Assembly: GCF_029894125.1 (NCBI RefSeq)
Contig: NZ_JARXYZ010000001.1
Span: forward strand, 558,001 to 622,000
From: Kitasatospora sp. MAA19
GTDB taxonomy: Bacteria > Actinomycetota > Actinomycetes > Streptomycetales > Streptomycetaceae
Direction of reading: 5' to 3'
Length of the DNA stretch: 64,000 nt
A program made the translations under genes and the position numbers. A model generated the notes under the pieces. It was given only the letters and a program-made list of their open reading frames with translations, searched no databases and was not told where the DNA came from. Below are positions 16,170 through 25,472 of this stretch, piece by piece (position 1 is the first letter of the stretch; each line of letters starts with the position of its first letter).

Positions 16170-17999
16170 ATGGGTCACTACAAGTCCAACCTGCGGGACG
16201 TGGAGTTCAACCTCTTCGAGGTGTTCGGTCGCGAGCAGGTCTACGGCACCGGACCGTTCGCGGACATGGACGTCGAGACCGCGAAGAACATCCTGAGCGA
16301 GATCTCGCGCCTGGCCGAGAACGACCTCGCCGCGTCCTTCATCGACACCGACCGCAACCCGCCGGTCTTCGACCCCGAGACCAACACCGCGCCGATCCCG
16401 GACACCTTCAAGAAGAGCTACCAGACCTACATGGACGCCGAGTGGTGGCGTCTGGGCATCCCGGAGGAGATCGGCGGCCAGGTCACCCCGTCCTCCCTCA
16501 TCTGGGCCTACGCCGAGCAGGTCCTGGGCTCCAACCCGGCCATCTGGATGTACTCCTCCGGCCCCGCCTTCGCCGGCGTCGTCCACGACGAGGGCACCGA
16601 GGAGCAGAAGAAGGTCGCCCAGCGGATGACCGACCGCCTCTGGGGCGCCACCATGGTCCTCACCGAGCCGGACGCCGGCTCGGACGTGGGCGCCGGCCGC
16701 ACCAAGGCGATCAAGCAGGAGGACGGCTCCTGGCACATCGAGGGTGTGAAGCGCTTCATCACCTCGGGCGAGCACGACATGTCCGAGAACATCATCCACC
16801 TGGTGCTGGCCCGCCCCGAGGGCGGCAAGCCCGGCACCAAGGGCCTCGGCCTGTACATCGTCCCCAAGTTCGACTTCGACTGGGAGACCGGCGAGCTGGG
16901 CGAGCGCAACGGCGCCTACGCCACCAACGTCGAGCACAAGATGGGCCTCAAGGCCTCGAACACCTGCGAGATGACCTTCGGCGCCAAGCACCCCGCCAAG
17001 GGCTGGCTGCTCGGCGAGAAGGTCGACGGCATCCGCCAGATGTTCAAGATCATCGAGTTCGCCCGGATGATGGTCGGCACGAAGGCCATCGCCACCCTCT
17101 CCACCGGCTACCTGAACGCCCTGGAGTACGCCAAGGAGCGCGTGCAGGGTGCCGACATCTCCCAGTTCCTGGACAAGACCGCCCCGCGCGTCACCATCAC
17201 CCACCACCCGGACGTGCGCCGCTCGCTGCTGACCCAGAAGGCCTACGCCGAGGGCATGCGCGCGCTGGTCCTGTTCACCGCGTCCGTCCAGGACGACATG
17301 CTGGCCGCCAAGCTGCGCGGCGAGCGCGACGAGGCCGCCGAGCGCCTCAACGACTTCCTGCTGCCGATCGTCAAGGGCTACGGCTCGGAGAAGTCCTACG
17401 AGCAGCTCGCCCAGTCCCTGCAGACCTTCGGTGGCTCCGGCTACCTGCAGGAGTACCCGATCGAGCAGTACATCCGCGACGCCAAGATCGACACCCTGTA
17501 CGAGGGCACCACCGCGATCCAGGGTCAGGACTTCTTCTTCCGCAAGATCGTCAAGGACGGCGGCCAGGCGCTCACCGCCCTCAACGAGCAGATCCAGAAG
17601 TTCCTCGGCTCGGCCGAGGGCGGCGACGCCCTGGCCGCCGAGCGCGAGCTGCTCGCCAAGGCCGCCGGCGACCTGGAGGCCATCGTCGGCAAGCTCATCG
17701 CCGACCTGACCTCGGTCGAGCAGGACGTCAAGAACATGTACAAGGTGGGCCTCAACACCACCCGCCTGCTGATGGTCTCCGGCGACGTCGTGGTCGGCTG
17801 GCTGCTGCTGCGCCAGGCCGCGGTGGCCCTGGCCAAGCTGGAGGCCGGCGCCTCCGAGAAGGACGTGCCGTTCTACCAGGGCAAGGTCGCGGCGGCCCGC
17901 TTCTTCGCCAAGAACATCCTGCCGACCGTCACCCCGCAGCGGCTGATCGCCGAGGGCATGGACAACGAGATCATGGAGCTGGCGGAGGAGGCCTTCTAA
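16170..17999 (+). CDS. Acyl-CoA dehydrogenase (FadE type)
   Basis: FAD enzyme introducing the trans-2 double bond in acyl-CoA beta-oxidation. 609 aa, longer than the ~390-aa classical family and typical of the FadE5/AidB-like large group, with a C-terminal helical extension (about 460-609). Seen: [16 protein letters not shown] (FAD/substrate loop, about 165-180), the [20 protein letters not shown] region, and [16 protein letters not shown] with the catalytic Glu. ATG at 16170 has GGAGA upstream. Monocistronic, ended by a strong hairpin. Confidence 0.93.
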   Translation: MGHYKSNLRDVEFNLFEVFGREQVYGTGPFADMDVETAKNILSEISRLAENDLAASFIDTDRNPPVFDPETNTAPIPDTFKKSYQTYMDAEWWRLGIPEEIGGQVTPSSLIWAYAEQVLGSNPAIWMYSSGPAFAGVVHDEGTEEQKKVAQRMTDRLWGATMVLTEPDAGSDVGAGRTKAIKQEDGSWHIEGVKRFITSGEHDMSENIIHLVLARPEGGKPGTKGLGLYIVPKFDFDWETGELGERNGAYATNVEHKMGLKASNTCEMTFGAKHPAKGWLLGEKVDGIRQMFKIIEFARMMVGTKAIATLSTGYLNALEYAKERVQGADISQFLDKTAPRVTITHHPDVRRSLLTQKAYAEGMRALVLFTASVQDDMLAAKLRGERDEAAERLNDFLLPIVKGYGSEKSYEQLAQSLQTFGGSGYLQEYPIEQYIRDAKIDTLYEGTTAIQGQDFFFRKIVKDGGQALTALNEQIQKFLGSAEGGDALAAERELLAKAAGDLEAIVGKLIADLTSVEQDVKNMYKVGLNTTRLLMVSGDVVVGWLLLRQAAVALAKLEAGASEKDVPFYQGKVAAARFFAKNILPTVTPQRLIAEGMDNEIMELAEEAF

Positions 18000-18035
18000 G
18001 GCTCCCCACCCCACCGACCGCCTGACACCACCCTC

Positions 18036-18074
18036 ACGCCGAAGGGCCCGGTTCTCCGCCGGGCCCTTCGGCGT
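18036..18074. terminator. Hairpin terminator after acyl-CoA dehydrogenase
   Basis: Perfect 16-bp stem (ACGCCGAAGGGCCCGG and its complement) around a 7-base loop, 37 bp after the stop codon. The following 18075-18353 holds the promoter region of the aminopeptidase gene and no gene that I can support. Confidence 0.9.
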
Positions 18075-18353
18075 CGGTGCGGTCGGGGGTGCGTCGGTGC
18101 GGTTGGTACGGTCGGTGCCGTCGGTGCGCTGCCAACTTCCTTGCGGGAAGCGGCAGTGCGGTCTCCCGGTGACCGTCCGCGATCGGTGCGAACCTCTGGG
18201 TGTACGGAGTTTGGCGCGGCGTCACTTCACGGTTGCGTCCGCGTTCTGCATCCGTTGGGAGGTTCCGAGTGCCCTGTCCGTGTACGGGCATATGCTCAAG
18301 ATGCGAAGCCGACTCCCCATCCGGCTTCGGCCCTCCCTCGACTCAGGAGCAGT

Positions 18354-19664
18354 ATGTCGACCGCCGCCGCCCGCCAGGCATTCTTCGACCGGACGCACAG
18401 CGACGATCTGATCGCGTTCCTCGGCACCTCGCCGTCCCCGTACCACGCGGTCGCGAGCGCCGCCGAGCGGCTGGAGAAGGCAGGCTTCCGGCAGGTCGCC
18501 GAGACCGACGCCTGGGACGGTGCCGCCGGCGGGCGCTACCTGATCCGCGGCGGTGCGCTGATCGCCTGGTACCTGCCGGAGAGCGCCCGCCCCGAAACCC
18601 CGTTCCGCGTGGTCGGCACCCACACCGACTCGCCCAACCTGCGGGTCAAGCCGGTGCCGGACACCGGCTCGGCCGGCTGGCGGCAGGTCGCGGTGGAGAT
18701 CTACGGCGGTGTCCCGCTGAACACCTGGCTCGACCGCGACCTCGGGCTCTCCGGCCGCCTCGCGCTGAAGGACGGCAGTTCGCGGCTGGTCCAGCTGGAC
18801 GAGCCGCTGCTGCGCGTGCCGCAGCTCGCGATCCACCTGGACCGCCAGGTCAACGACGGCATGAAGCTCGACAAGCAGCGCCACCTCACCCCGATCTGGG
18901 GCCTCGGCCCGGTCGACGAGGGCTCGCTGATCGCCTACGTCGCCGAGCGCGCGGGCCTGGACGCCGCCGAGGTGGCGGGCTGGGACCTCATGACGCACGA
19001 CGTCCAGCCCGCCTCCTACCTGGGCCGTGACCGCGAGCTGCTGGCCGGCCCGCGCCTGGACAACCTGCTGTCCGTCCACGCCGCCACCGCCGCGCTGGCC
19101 GCCGTCGCCTCGGCCGAGGGCGCCGCCGACCTGCCGTACATCCCGGTGCTGGCCGCCTTCGACCACGAGGAGACCGGCAGCGAGTCGGACACCGGCGCGC
19201 AGAGCCCGCTGCTCGGCAACGTCCTCGACCGCAGCGTCCACGCGCGCGGCGGCACCCCGGAGGACCGCGCCCGGGCGCTCGCCGGGACGATCTGCCTCTC
19301 CTCGGACATGGGCCACGCCGTCCACCCGAACTACGCCGAGCGGCACGAGCCGGGCCACCACCCGCTGCCGAACGGCGGGCCGATCCTCAAGGTCAACGTC
19401 AACAACCGCTACGCGACCGACGGCGTCGGCCGGGCGGTGTTCGCGGCCGCCTGCGAGAAGGCCGGCGTGCCGTGGCAGTCCTTCGTCTCCAACAACGCGA
19501 TGCCCTGCGGCACCACCATCGGCCCGATCACGGCGGCGCGCCTGGGCATCAAGACGGTGGACTGCGGCATCGCGGCGCTGTCCATGCACTCGGCGCGCGA
19601 GCTGTGCGGTGCGGAGGACCCGCACCTGCTGGCCAGCGCGATCAAGGCCTTCCTGGAGGGCTGA
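18354..19664 (+). CDS. M18-family aspartyl/leucyl aminopeptidase
   Basis: 436-aa zinc aminopeptidase. Metal and catalytic residues are in VGTHTDSPNLRVKP (first His, about residue 88), the central AAFDHEETGSESDTGA (Glu-Glu) and SSDMGHAVHPNYAERHEPGHHP, with the last His in IAALSMHSARELCG. Cytoplasmic, acts on N-terminal residues of peptides. ATG at 18354 follows CAGGAGC. Standalone gene closed by an inverted repeat. Confidence 0.93.
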   Translation: MSTAAARQAFFDRTHSDDLIAFLGTSPSPYHAVASAAERLEKAGFRQVAETDAWDGAAGGRYLIRGGALIAWYLPESARPETPFRVVGTHTDSPNLRVKPVPDTGSAGWRQVAVEIYGGVPLNTWLDRDLGLSGRLALKDGSSRLVQLDEPLLRVPQLAIHLDRQVNDGMKLDKQRHLTPIWGLGPVDEGSLIAYVAERAGLDAAEVAGWDLMTHDVQPASYLGRDRELLAGPRLDNLLSVHAATAALAAVASAEGAADLPYIPVLAAFDHEETGSESDTGAQSPLLGNVLDRSVHARGGTPEDRARALAGTICLSSDMGHAVHPNYAERHEPGHHPLPNGGPILKVNVNNRYATDGVGRAVFAAACEKAGVPWQSFVSNNAMPCGTTIGPITAARLGIKTVDCGIAALSMHSARELCGAEDPHLLASAIKAFLEG

Positions 19665-19668
19665 TCCA

Positions 19669-19720
19669 CCACGGCGAAGGGGCCCGGCGGAGTTCGTTCC
19701 GTCGGTCCCCTTCGTTGTGG
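19669..19720. terminator. Imperfect hairpin between convergent genes
   Basis: CCACGGCGAAGGGGCCCGG and a largely complementary downstream arm enclose a short loop, just after the M18 stop and before the convergent thioredoxin-NHL stop at 19780. A few mismatches occur, but the stem is long. Confidence 0.7.
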
Positions 19721-19779
19721 CCGCATCGCCGGGCGATGGGCGCCGGGCGGGGGGTGCCGGGCGTGGGGGTGTCGGGTGG

Positions 19780-21594
19780 CTACTCCAGTCCGGCGAGCAC
19801 CAGCGGCAGCCGGCGGGCGCCGTCGGCGACCAGCTTCACGGGCACGCCCCAGTCCTGCTGGTGCACGTGGCAGGCCGGGTACTCGATCTCCGGGTCGTCG
19901 TCGCAGGACGCCGCCATCGCCGAGACGTGCAGCACGCCCTCGGCGACCTCGTCGGAGAGGACCAGCTCGCGGGAGAGGTCGGTGTCCGCGCCCGCGCCGG
20001 AGACCAGCAGCTCGGGCGGGGTCGCGCTGACCAGCAGCCGGGTGGACGGGCCGTAGCGCTCGTCCAGCTTCTGGCCGCTCGGCGCCGAGAACACCACGTC
20101 CAGGCGGAACGCGCCCGGCGCGACCTCGGTGGCCGCCCGCTGGGTGCGGTGCGCGACCGACTCGACCTGCACCGCCTCGTCCGGCAGCCGCAGCCTGGTC
20201 AGCCGGTGCCGGGCCGACTCGACCACCACGATGTCCCCGTCCACCAGGACCGCGCCGGACGGCTCGCGCAGGTCGGTGGCCAGCGTGGTGACCTCGCCGC
20301 TCGCCGGCTCGAAGCGGCGCAGCGCGTGGTTGTAGGTGTCGCTGACGGCCACCGAGCCGTCCGGCAGCACGGTGACGCCCAGCGGGTGCTGGAGCAGCGC
20401 CTGGGCGGCCGCGCCGTCCCGGTGGCCGAAGTCGAACAGACCGGTGCCGACGGCGGTGTGGACCGTCTTCGTTTCACGTGAAACCCAGCGCAGCGCGGAG
20501 GTCTCCGAGTCGGCCACCCACAGCTTCCCGCCGTCCGCCGAGACCGCCAGGCCGGACGGCTGGGCGAACCAGGCCTCGTCGACGGGCCCGTCCACCAGGC
20601 CTTCGTTGGTGGTGCCGGCCGCGACGCCGACGGTGCCGGCGGCCGGGTCGTACGCCCACAGCTGGTGCACGCCGGCCATGGCGATCCACACCCGGCCGTC
20701 GAACCAGGCGACGTCCCAGGGCGAGGAGAGGTCCACCTCGCGGGCCGGGCCCTCGGTGGCCGAACCCTGCCACCACTGGCGGCCGGTGCCGGCCAGGGTG
20801 GTCACGCTGCCGTCGGCCAGCCGCAGCCCGCGCAGCGCGTGGTTGACGGTGTCGGCCACGATCACGTCGTAGTCCGAGCCCTCCGGCAGCAGCGCCAGGC
20901 CCTGCGGCTCGCTGAACCGCGGGCTGGTGCCGTCCACCAGGCCGCGCTGGCCGTCGCCGATCCGGCGGACCACCGTCTCGCCGTCCTCGGCCAGCTCCAC
21001 CAGCGAGTGGTGGCCGGAGTCGGCGACCAGGTAGTGCCCGTCGGGCAGGCGGATCGCCTTGCCGGGGAACTTGAGGTCCCCCGCGGTCGGCTCCGGCGCC
21101 ACGTACGGGCCGTCGCCGCGGCGCAGCGTGCCCTTCGCCGCGTGCTCGGCCTCCAGCTCCTCCACCAGCCGCGCGATCGCGTGCGCGTGGCCCTCACCCG
21201 CGTGCTGGGCGACCACGTACCCCTCCGGGTCGATCACCACCAGCGTCGGCCAGGCCCGCACCGCGTACTGCTTCCACGTCGCCAGCGCCGGATCGTCCAG
21301 CACCGGGTGGTGCACCTCGTACCGGGCGACCGCGTCCACCACGGCCTGGTGGTCCGCCTCGTGCACGAACTTCGGCGAGTGCACCCCGACGATCACCACG
21401 GTGTCCCGGTGCTTCTCCTCCACCTCCCGCAGCTCGTCCAGGACGTGCAGACAGTTGATGCAGCAGAAGGTCCAGAAATCCAGGATGGTGATCTTGCCCC
21501 GGAAGTCGGCGAGTGCCAGCTCCTTGCCACCGGTGTTCAGCCAACCGCCTGCCCCGACCAGTTCGGGGGCGCGTACACGTGCACGAGATGCCAT
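19780..21594 (-). CDS. Thioredoxin-NHL repeat protein
   Basis: 604 aa when started at ATG 21594. Residues 1-155 form a TlpA/AhpC-like thioredoxin domain with the unusual FWTFCCINCLHVLDEL active site (CxxC flanked by another Cys) and the cis-Pro loop AWPTLVVID. The rest contains about six NHL-type beta-propeller blades (SEPQGLALLPEG, DLSSPWDVAWFDG, AQPSGLAVSADGG, QHPLGVTVLPDGS). It resembles the human NHLRC2 architecture. Cytoplasmic, no signal peptide. Its first 44 codons are duplicated upstream at 22785-22919, beyond the Fic gene. No good Shine-Dalgarno precedes the start. Confidence 0.88.
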   Translation of the reverse strand: MASRARVRAPELVGAGGWLNTGGKELALADFRGKITILDFWTFCCINCLHVLDELREVEEKHRDTVVIVGVHSPKFVHEADHQAVVDAVARYEVHHPVLDDPALATWKQYAVRAWPTLVVIDPEGYVVAQHAGEGHAHAIARLVEELEAEHAAKGTLRRGDGPYVAPEPTAGDLKFPGKAIRLPDGHYLVADSGHHSLVELAEDGETVVRRIGDGQRGLVDGTSPRFSEPQGLALLPEGSDYDVIVADTVNHALRGLRLADGSVTTLAGTGRQWWQGSATEGPAREVDLSSPWDVAWFDGRVWIAMAGVHQLWAYDPAAGTVGVAAGTTNEGLVDGPVDEAWFAQPSGLAVSADGGKLWVADSETSALRWVSRETKTVHTAVGTGLFDFGHRDGAAAQALLQHPLGVTVLPDGSVAVSDTYNHALRRFEPASGEVTTLATDLREPSGAVLVDGDIVVVESARHRLTRLRLPDEAVQVESVAHRTQRAATEVAPGAFRLDVVFSAPSGQKLDERYGPSTRLLVSATPPELLVSGAGADTDLSRELVLSDEVAEGVLHVSAMAASCDDDPEIEYPACHVHQQDWGVPVKLVADGARRLPLVLAGLE

Positions 21595-21598
21595 GCCC
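21465..21598 (-). repeat. 134-bp direct repeat, copy A
   Basis: Covers the first codons of the functional thioredoxin-NHL gene and a few bases before it. It matches copy B at 22790-22923 in 132 of 134 positions at an exact offset of 1325 bp; weaker similarity continues about 15 bp upstream of the start codon (to 21614). Confidence 0.95.
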
Positions 21599-21641
21599 CA
21601 ATCAAACCGCATCGCGCCTGCCCGCATTCCGGAGGCGGGCG

Positions 21642-22673
21642 TCATGCCGTGGAGCGGGGCCTGCGCTGATGTTTGGCGGCCTTATAGCTTGCGACGGACT
21701 TACGTGACGAGCGCCAGACTCCGTCGGGGCCCTGTGCGGCGTTCAGGCGACCACGTTGGGCTGCTTGCCGGAGTGCCGCGAGGGACAGCTCGTCATCGAC
21801 AAGGGCGGCGAGCGGGACCATCCTCGCGGGGCCGGCCACGTTGGGGACGATGAAACGGTTGAGATTGTCTTCCATCGCCCTGGCGATCAGCTCGCCGAGG
21901 GCGCCGTAGTCTCCTGTGTCCGCCCTGCGCAGCGCGGTCAGGTACGCGTCCCGCTGTCGCTTGAAGATGATGATCGGCGGATAGCCGAGGCGGACGAGGA
22001 CAAGGTTCATGACGAGTCGGCCGGTTCGGCCGTTGCCGTCGAGGAACGGGTGGACTTGTTCGAACTGGTTGTGGATACGGGCCAGTTCTTCGGGGAGCGG
22101 GCGGCCGAGATCCACGTTCTTTTCGATCAGCTGGCCAAGGGCGCAGACCTCGGCAACCCACTGCTCGACCTGAGCCGGCACCAGCGGCCAGCGTGGCGGC
22201 GTCATTCCCTCGGCGAAGGGAGCGATGTCGTGTTCGCGGAAGTCGCCAGGGCCCTCGCGGTCGCCCGCCTCCGGGTGGGGCGCGACGCTCCAGACCGGGG
22301 TCATCGCCGTGTGGTGGACATGGCGGATCTCGCCGAGGGTAATGAGGCGCCCGTCATGCCAGGCGTCGGGTTCCAGCGCCTGGCCGTAGACCCAGCGGGC
22401 GGCGTCGGCGTATCCCTGGACCTCGTTGTACTCGCTGAGCGGCTTCGCTCCGACGGCTCGACCTTGGTCCAGGAGTGCTTGCACCTCACGCAGGACCAGC
22501 GTATTGCCCTCAAGTGCGGTGGAGTGGTGTGCTTCCTGATGCCAGATGTCGTCCCAGATCTCCTGGGCCTCTCTGGGGCTGGGGAGTCCGCCGAAGCGCT
22601 CGTTAAGCTCGGTGAGTGCGCCGGCGAGTCGGTTGTAGACAGTACTGCGGCTGGGCCTGCCTCGTCCGGCCAA
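21642..22673 (-). CDS. Fic-domain protein (class II-type, putative AMPylator)
   Basis: 343 aa. The Fic motif VHPFLDGNGRTGRL (catalytic His, metal and nucleotide Asn/Arg) is intact. The N-terminal helix HHSTALEGNTLVL carries the inhibitory S-x-x-x-E-G motif that clashes with ATP, typical of self-inhibited class II Fic proteins. The C-terminal part (SLAALRQAAQRGRLNAAQGPDGVWRSS region) looks like a small winged-helix. TTG at 22673 is chosen: GGGAG lies upstream and homologue-like sequence (GRGRPSRSTVYNRL) starts there; the only in-frame ATG is far upstream at 22760. It sits between the two direct repeats, 47 bp upstream of and co-directional with the thioredoxin-NHL gene. Confidence 0.85.
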   Translation of the reverse strand: MAGRGRPSRSTVYNRLAGALTELNERFGGLPSPREAQEIWDDIWHQEAHHSTALEGNTLVLREVQALLDQGRAVGAKPLSEYNEVQGYADAARWVYGQALEPDAWHDGRLITLGEIRHVHHTAMTPVWSVAPHPEAGDREGPGDFREHDIAPFAEGMTPPRWPLVPAQVEQWVAEVCALGQLIEKNVDLGRPLPEELARIHNQFEQVHPFLDGNGRTGRLVMNLVLVRLGYPPIIIFKRQRDAYLTALRRADTGDYGALGELIARAMEDNLNRFIVPNVAGPARMVPLAALVDDELSLAALRQAAQRGRLNAAQGPDGVWRSSRKSVASYKAAKHQRRPRSTA

Positions 22674-22688
22674 CGTCGTTCTCCCGAG

Positions 22689-22729
22689 AGTTGATACATG
22701 CCGTGAGTGGCTAATTGAACTTATCAACT
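22689..22729. promoter_or_regulatory. AT-rich inverted repeat before Fic gene
   Basis: AGTTGATA (22689-22696) and TATCAACT (22722-22729) are exact complements 25 bp apart in one of the few AT-rich patches here, immediately upstream of the Fic start. A likely promoter/operator, which would also be the nearest promoter for the downstream thioredoxin-NHL gene. Confidence 0.5.
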
Positions 22730-22784
22730 TCGAGGGTTGCCGAGGGCCTGGCAGGTACATGCTGTCCTTGTGGTGGCACGATCC

Positions 22785-22919
22785 CTACGAGAAGGTCCAG
22801 GAATCCAGGATGGTGATCTTGCCCCGGAAGTCGGCGAGCGCCAGCTCCTTGCCACCGGTGTTCAGCCAACCGCCTGCCCCGACCAGTTCGGGGGCGCGTA
22901 CACGTGCACGAGATGCCAT
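22785..22919 (-). pseudogene. Truncated copy of thioredoxin-NHL 5' end
   Basis: ATG at 22919 opens a 44-codon frame almost identical to the start of the functional gene (ASRARVRAPELVGAGGWLN ... ITILDSWTFS), but it stops just where the CCINC active site should begin. It is copy B of the direct repeat and is probably the original 5' end left behind when the Fic cassette came in. Confidence 0.85.
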
Positions 22920-22923
22920 GCCC
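22790..22923 (-). repeat. 134-bp direct repeat, copy B
   Basis: Second copy of the repeat at 21465-21598. The two differences are one in each of the TCCAGGAATCC and GGCGAGCGCC stretches. Confidence 0.95.
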
Positions 22924-23033
22924 GTATCCAACCCCATCGAGGGCGGGCGGCATTCCTGGCCGGGGTGGGCGGCGGGAGCGGGCGGGCGTGTCGGTGGGGG
23001 GCGGGGCCTCGGGTCCGTGCTGTCGTTGTCCGC

Positions 23034-23282
23034 ATGGTCACCTCATCTGCGCTCCGGTCGGCCCTGACGGTCGCGGCCGCCGTTCTGCTCGCCACCGGTG
23101 CGGCCACCGCCACCGCGGCCGCCGGGTCCGGCCCGCGTGACGTCACCGCGGAGCAGTGCCAGGACGCCGGGGGGTGGGTGGAGGGCTCGGGGTACTGCGT
23201 GGGGGCCGTCGGCGACGACGACTGGGGGCAGCCCGTCGAGGGGCAGGCCATCAACCCCCACCCGGCTCCCGGCGAGGAGTGA
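23034..23282 (+). CDS. Small secreted protein with two cysteines
   Basis: 82 aa with a clear signal peptide (SALRSALTVAAAVLLATGAA, cleavage near residue 29), then a short mature part with two Cys (EQCQDAGG and GSGYCVG), an arrangement seen in small Streptomyces secreted proteins where they form a disulfide. The ATG at 23034 lacks a strong ribosome binding site. Function unknown. Confidence 0.65.
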   Translation: MVTSSALRSALTVAAAVLLATGAATATAAAGSGPRDVTAEQCQDAGGWVEGSGYCVGAVGDDDWGQPVEGQAINPHPAPGEE

Positions 23283-23288
23283 GGGGCC

Positions 23289-23798
23289 CTACGGCCGGGG
23301 GAGCCCCGCCTGCCAGCGGGTTTCGCCGTCCTGCTGCTCGTCGGTGGGGGTGAGGCCGAGGGCGCGGGCGATGGCGGCGGAGGCGTGGTGGTCGGGGTGG
23401 ATGTGGGCGGTGACGGTGGTGACGCCGGCGGCGGTGAGGTGGGCGAGCAGGGCGCGGGCGGCCTCGGTGGCCAGGCCGCGGCCCTGCCAGGGGGTGCCGA
23501 CCACCCAGGCGAGTTCGGCGGCGTCGGGGTGGACGGTGGTCTGGACGTAGCCGGTGAGGCGGCCGTCGGAGCGCAGCCGTAGCGCCCAGTTGCCCCAGGT
23601 CTCGGCAGGGTCGGGGGAGCCGGCGGCGAGCCGGGCGTAGCGGGCGCGCAGTTCGTCGGCGGTGGCCGGGCGGCCGCCGGTGAAGGCGTGCAGGGCGGGG
23701 TCGGCGAGGGCGGCGGCCATCTCCTCGGCGTGCTCGGGGCCGATCGGGAGGAGGTCGAGGCGCTCGCTGTGCAGCGGGGCGGCGGGGTCGGGGCTCAT
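23289..23798 (-). CDS. GNAT-family N-acetyltransferase (RimJ/RimL-like)
   Basis: 169 aa. Acetyl-CoA fold with LRSDGRLTGYVQTTVHPDAAELAWVVGTPWQGRGLATEAARALLAHL: the QGRGLA loop binds the pyrophosphate of acetyl-CoA. N-terminal SERLDLLPIGPEHAEEMAAAL is typical of the type-3 acetyltransferase group. ATG at 23798. Its stop lies 6 bp from that of the convergent small secreted gene. Substrate unknown. Confidence 0.85.
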   Translation of the reverse strand: MSPDPAAPLHSERLDLLPIGPEHAEEMAAALADPALHAFTGGRPATADELRARYARLAAGSPDPAETWGNWALRLRSDGRLTGYVQTTVHPDAAELAWVVGTPWQGRGLATEAARALLAHLTAAGVTTVTAHIHPDHHASAAIARALGLTPTDEQQDGETRWQAGLPRP

Positions 23799-23888
23799 GC
23801 CGGTATTGAACGCCCGTGCGCGGCGGTGCTTCCCGGCAGGCGGGGGGATCGGGTCGAATGAGGGGACGTCGACACGGAGGAGGCCGCT

Positions 23889-24377
23889 GTGCGGTACCTG
23901 GTCAGGGAGAAGCTGTTCGCGGTCGGAGACGACTACTGGATCGAGGACGACCGGGGCCACAAGGCGTACCTGGTGGACGGCAAGGTGCTGCGGCTGCGGC
24001 ACACCTTCGAACTGAAGGACGCGCACGGGCGGGTGGTCGCGGTGGTGAAGGAGAAAGCGTTCACCGTCCGCGACGCGATGAAGATCGAGGACGCCGACGG
24101 CGAGGTGATCGCGACCGTCCGGGAGAAGCTGTTCACCCCGTTCCGCGACAAGTACCTGGTGGAGCTGGCCTCCGGCGGCGAACTGAAGATCCACGGGAAC
24201 CTGCTCGACAAGGACTACCGGATCGAGAACCACCACGGCGACGACCTCGCCCGGATCTCCCGCGCGTGGTTCCGGATCCGGGACACCTACGGAGTGGAGA
24301 TCGCCGACGGCGCCGACACCGGCCTGCTGCTCGCCATCGCCGCCTGCGTCGACCACCTGGTGGAGGAGGATCGCTGA
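23889..24377 (+). CDS. LURP-one-related (tubby-like) protein
   Basis: 162 aa, all-beta. Repeating strand patterns (VREKLFAVGDDYWIEDDRGH, FELKDAHGRVVAVVKEKAFT, MKIEDADGEVIATVREKLFT) match the LURP-one/DUF567 family, which has the tubby-like barrel fold seen in phospholipid scramblases. GTG at 23889 has GGAGGAGG upstream. No membrane segment. Function in bacteria is unknown; lipid binding is an inference from the fold. Confidence 0.8.
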   Translation: MRYLVREKLFAVGDDYWIEDDRGHKAYLVDGKVLRLRHTFELKDAHGRVVAVVKEKAFTVRDAMKIEDADGEVIATVREKLFTPFRDKYLVELASGGELKIHGNLLDKDYRIENHHGDDLARISRAWFRIRDTYGVEIADGADTGLLLAIAACVDHLVEEDR

Positions 24378-24492
24378 CCGTCGCGGGTTTCCGGATCCCC
24401 GGCCCGCCGCCCACCCGCGTGGGGTATCTTTTGCCAACCCTTGACCAGGTCGGCAGGGGGGGGCGGTGAGCGGACCGGGGGCTGGAACCACG

Positions 24493-24915
24493 ATGAACGA
24501 CATCCTGCACGGGCTCGGCGCGGCGGCCGCCTACGGAGCCGTCGGGGTGGTGCTGCTGCTCCTCGGCGTCGGTCTGGTGGACCTGCTGACGCCCGGCCGG
24601 CTCGGCCACCAGATCTGGGTCGAGCGCAACCGCAACGCCGCCGTGCTGCTCAGCTCCGCGCTGCTCGGCATCGGCGGCATAGTCTTCACCGCGATCATGT
24701 ACACCTACGCGGACTTCGCCAAGGGCCTGGTCTCGACCGCCTGTTACGGCCTGCTCGGGCTGGTGCTGATGACCGTCGCCTTCTGGGTGGTGGACCTGCT
24801 GACGCCCGGCAAGCTCGGCGCGATCCTGGTCGAGCCGGAGCCGCACCCCGCGGTCTGGGTGTCGGCCAGCTGCAACATCGCGGTCGCGGCGGTGGTGTCG
24901 GCCGCGATCGCCTGA
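24493..24915 (+). CDS. DUF350 membrane protein
   Basis: 140 aa with four membrane helices arranged as two similar halves: LVDLLTPGRLG in the first and VVDLLTPGKLG in the second, each followed by a hydrophobic helix. This internal duplication is typical for the DUF350 (YjfL) family. ATG at 24493 matches the usual start of homologues; the frame opens nine codons earlier at GTG 24466, which follows a G-rich run. Function unknown. Confidence 0.8.
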   Translation: MNDILHGLGAAAAYGAVGVVLLLLGVGLVDLLTPGRLGHQIWVERNRNAAVLLSSALLGIGGIVFTAIMYTYADFAKGLVSTACYGLLGLVLMTVAFWVVDLLTPGKLGAILVEPEPHPAVWVSASCNIAVAAVVSAAIA

Positions 24916-24939
24916 AGGGCCGCGGCCAGCCGGAGGGCC

Positions 24940-25449
24940 GTGGTCAGGCGGGGTGCGGGGCGCCGCCGTCGCCCGTACGTGTTCTACAGCGGCTCGGCGG
25001 CGCTGTTCGAGGAGCACCGGGCGGCCCTCGGCGCCCCGGCCGACGCCCGGTACGTCGGCGCCGACACGGGCTTCGCGGCCCTGCACGACGTGGCGCTGCT
25101 CAGTGCGATGTACGGCATGTTCGCCGGCGTGGCGCACGCCTTCGCGCTGATCCGCGAGGAGCCCGTCGCACCGGGCGAGCTGGCGCCGCTGCTGGGGAGT
25201 TGGATCACCGCGATGTCCGGGTCGATCGCCAGGACCGCGACGCAGCTGGAGAGCGGCGACTACACCGGGGGCGTGGTCTCGAACCTGGCGATGCAGGTCG
25301 CGGGCCAGGACACGCTGCTGCGCACGGCCGAGGAGCAGGGGGTGAGCGCGGAACTCCTGGCTCCGTACTTCCGGCTGATGGAGCGTCGACTGGAGGCCGG
25401 CAGTGGCGAGGAGGACCTGACCGGGGTCGTCGACCTGCTGCGGCGGTGA
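24940..25449 (+). pseudogene. Imine reductase-like protein lacking the Rossmann domain
   Basis: About 160 residues matching the C-terminal helical domain of NAD(P)-dependent beta-hydroxyacid dehydrogenase/imine reductase proteins (YVFYSGSAALFEEHRAAL, GFAALHDVALLSAMYGMF, TQLESGDYTG, AMERR-like helix near the end). The N-terminal ~130-residue NADPH-binding Rossmann fold with GxGxxG is absent and the first codons are Arg-rich non-homologous sequence. Probably a 5'-deleted remnant; the remaining frame is open and could still yield a stub protein. Confidence 0.72.
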
Positions 25450-25472
25450 GGCCCGGCCGGTAACGTACCGGC

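Noticed and set aside
22674..22760. Upstream ATG (22760) as the Fic start
   Set aside because: The extra 29 residues do not resemble the family, and a better-spaced GGGAG precedes TTG 22673.
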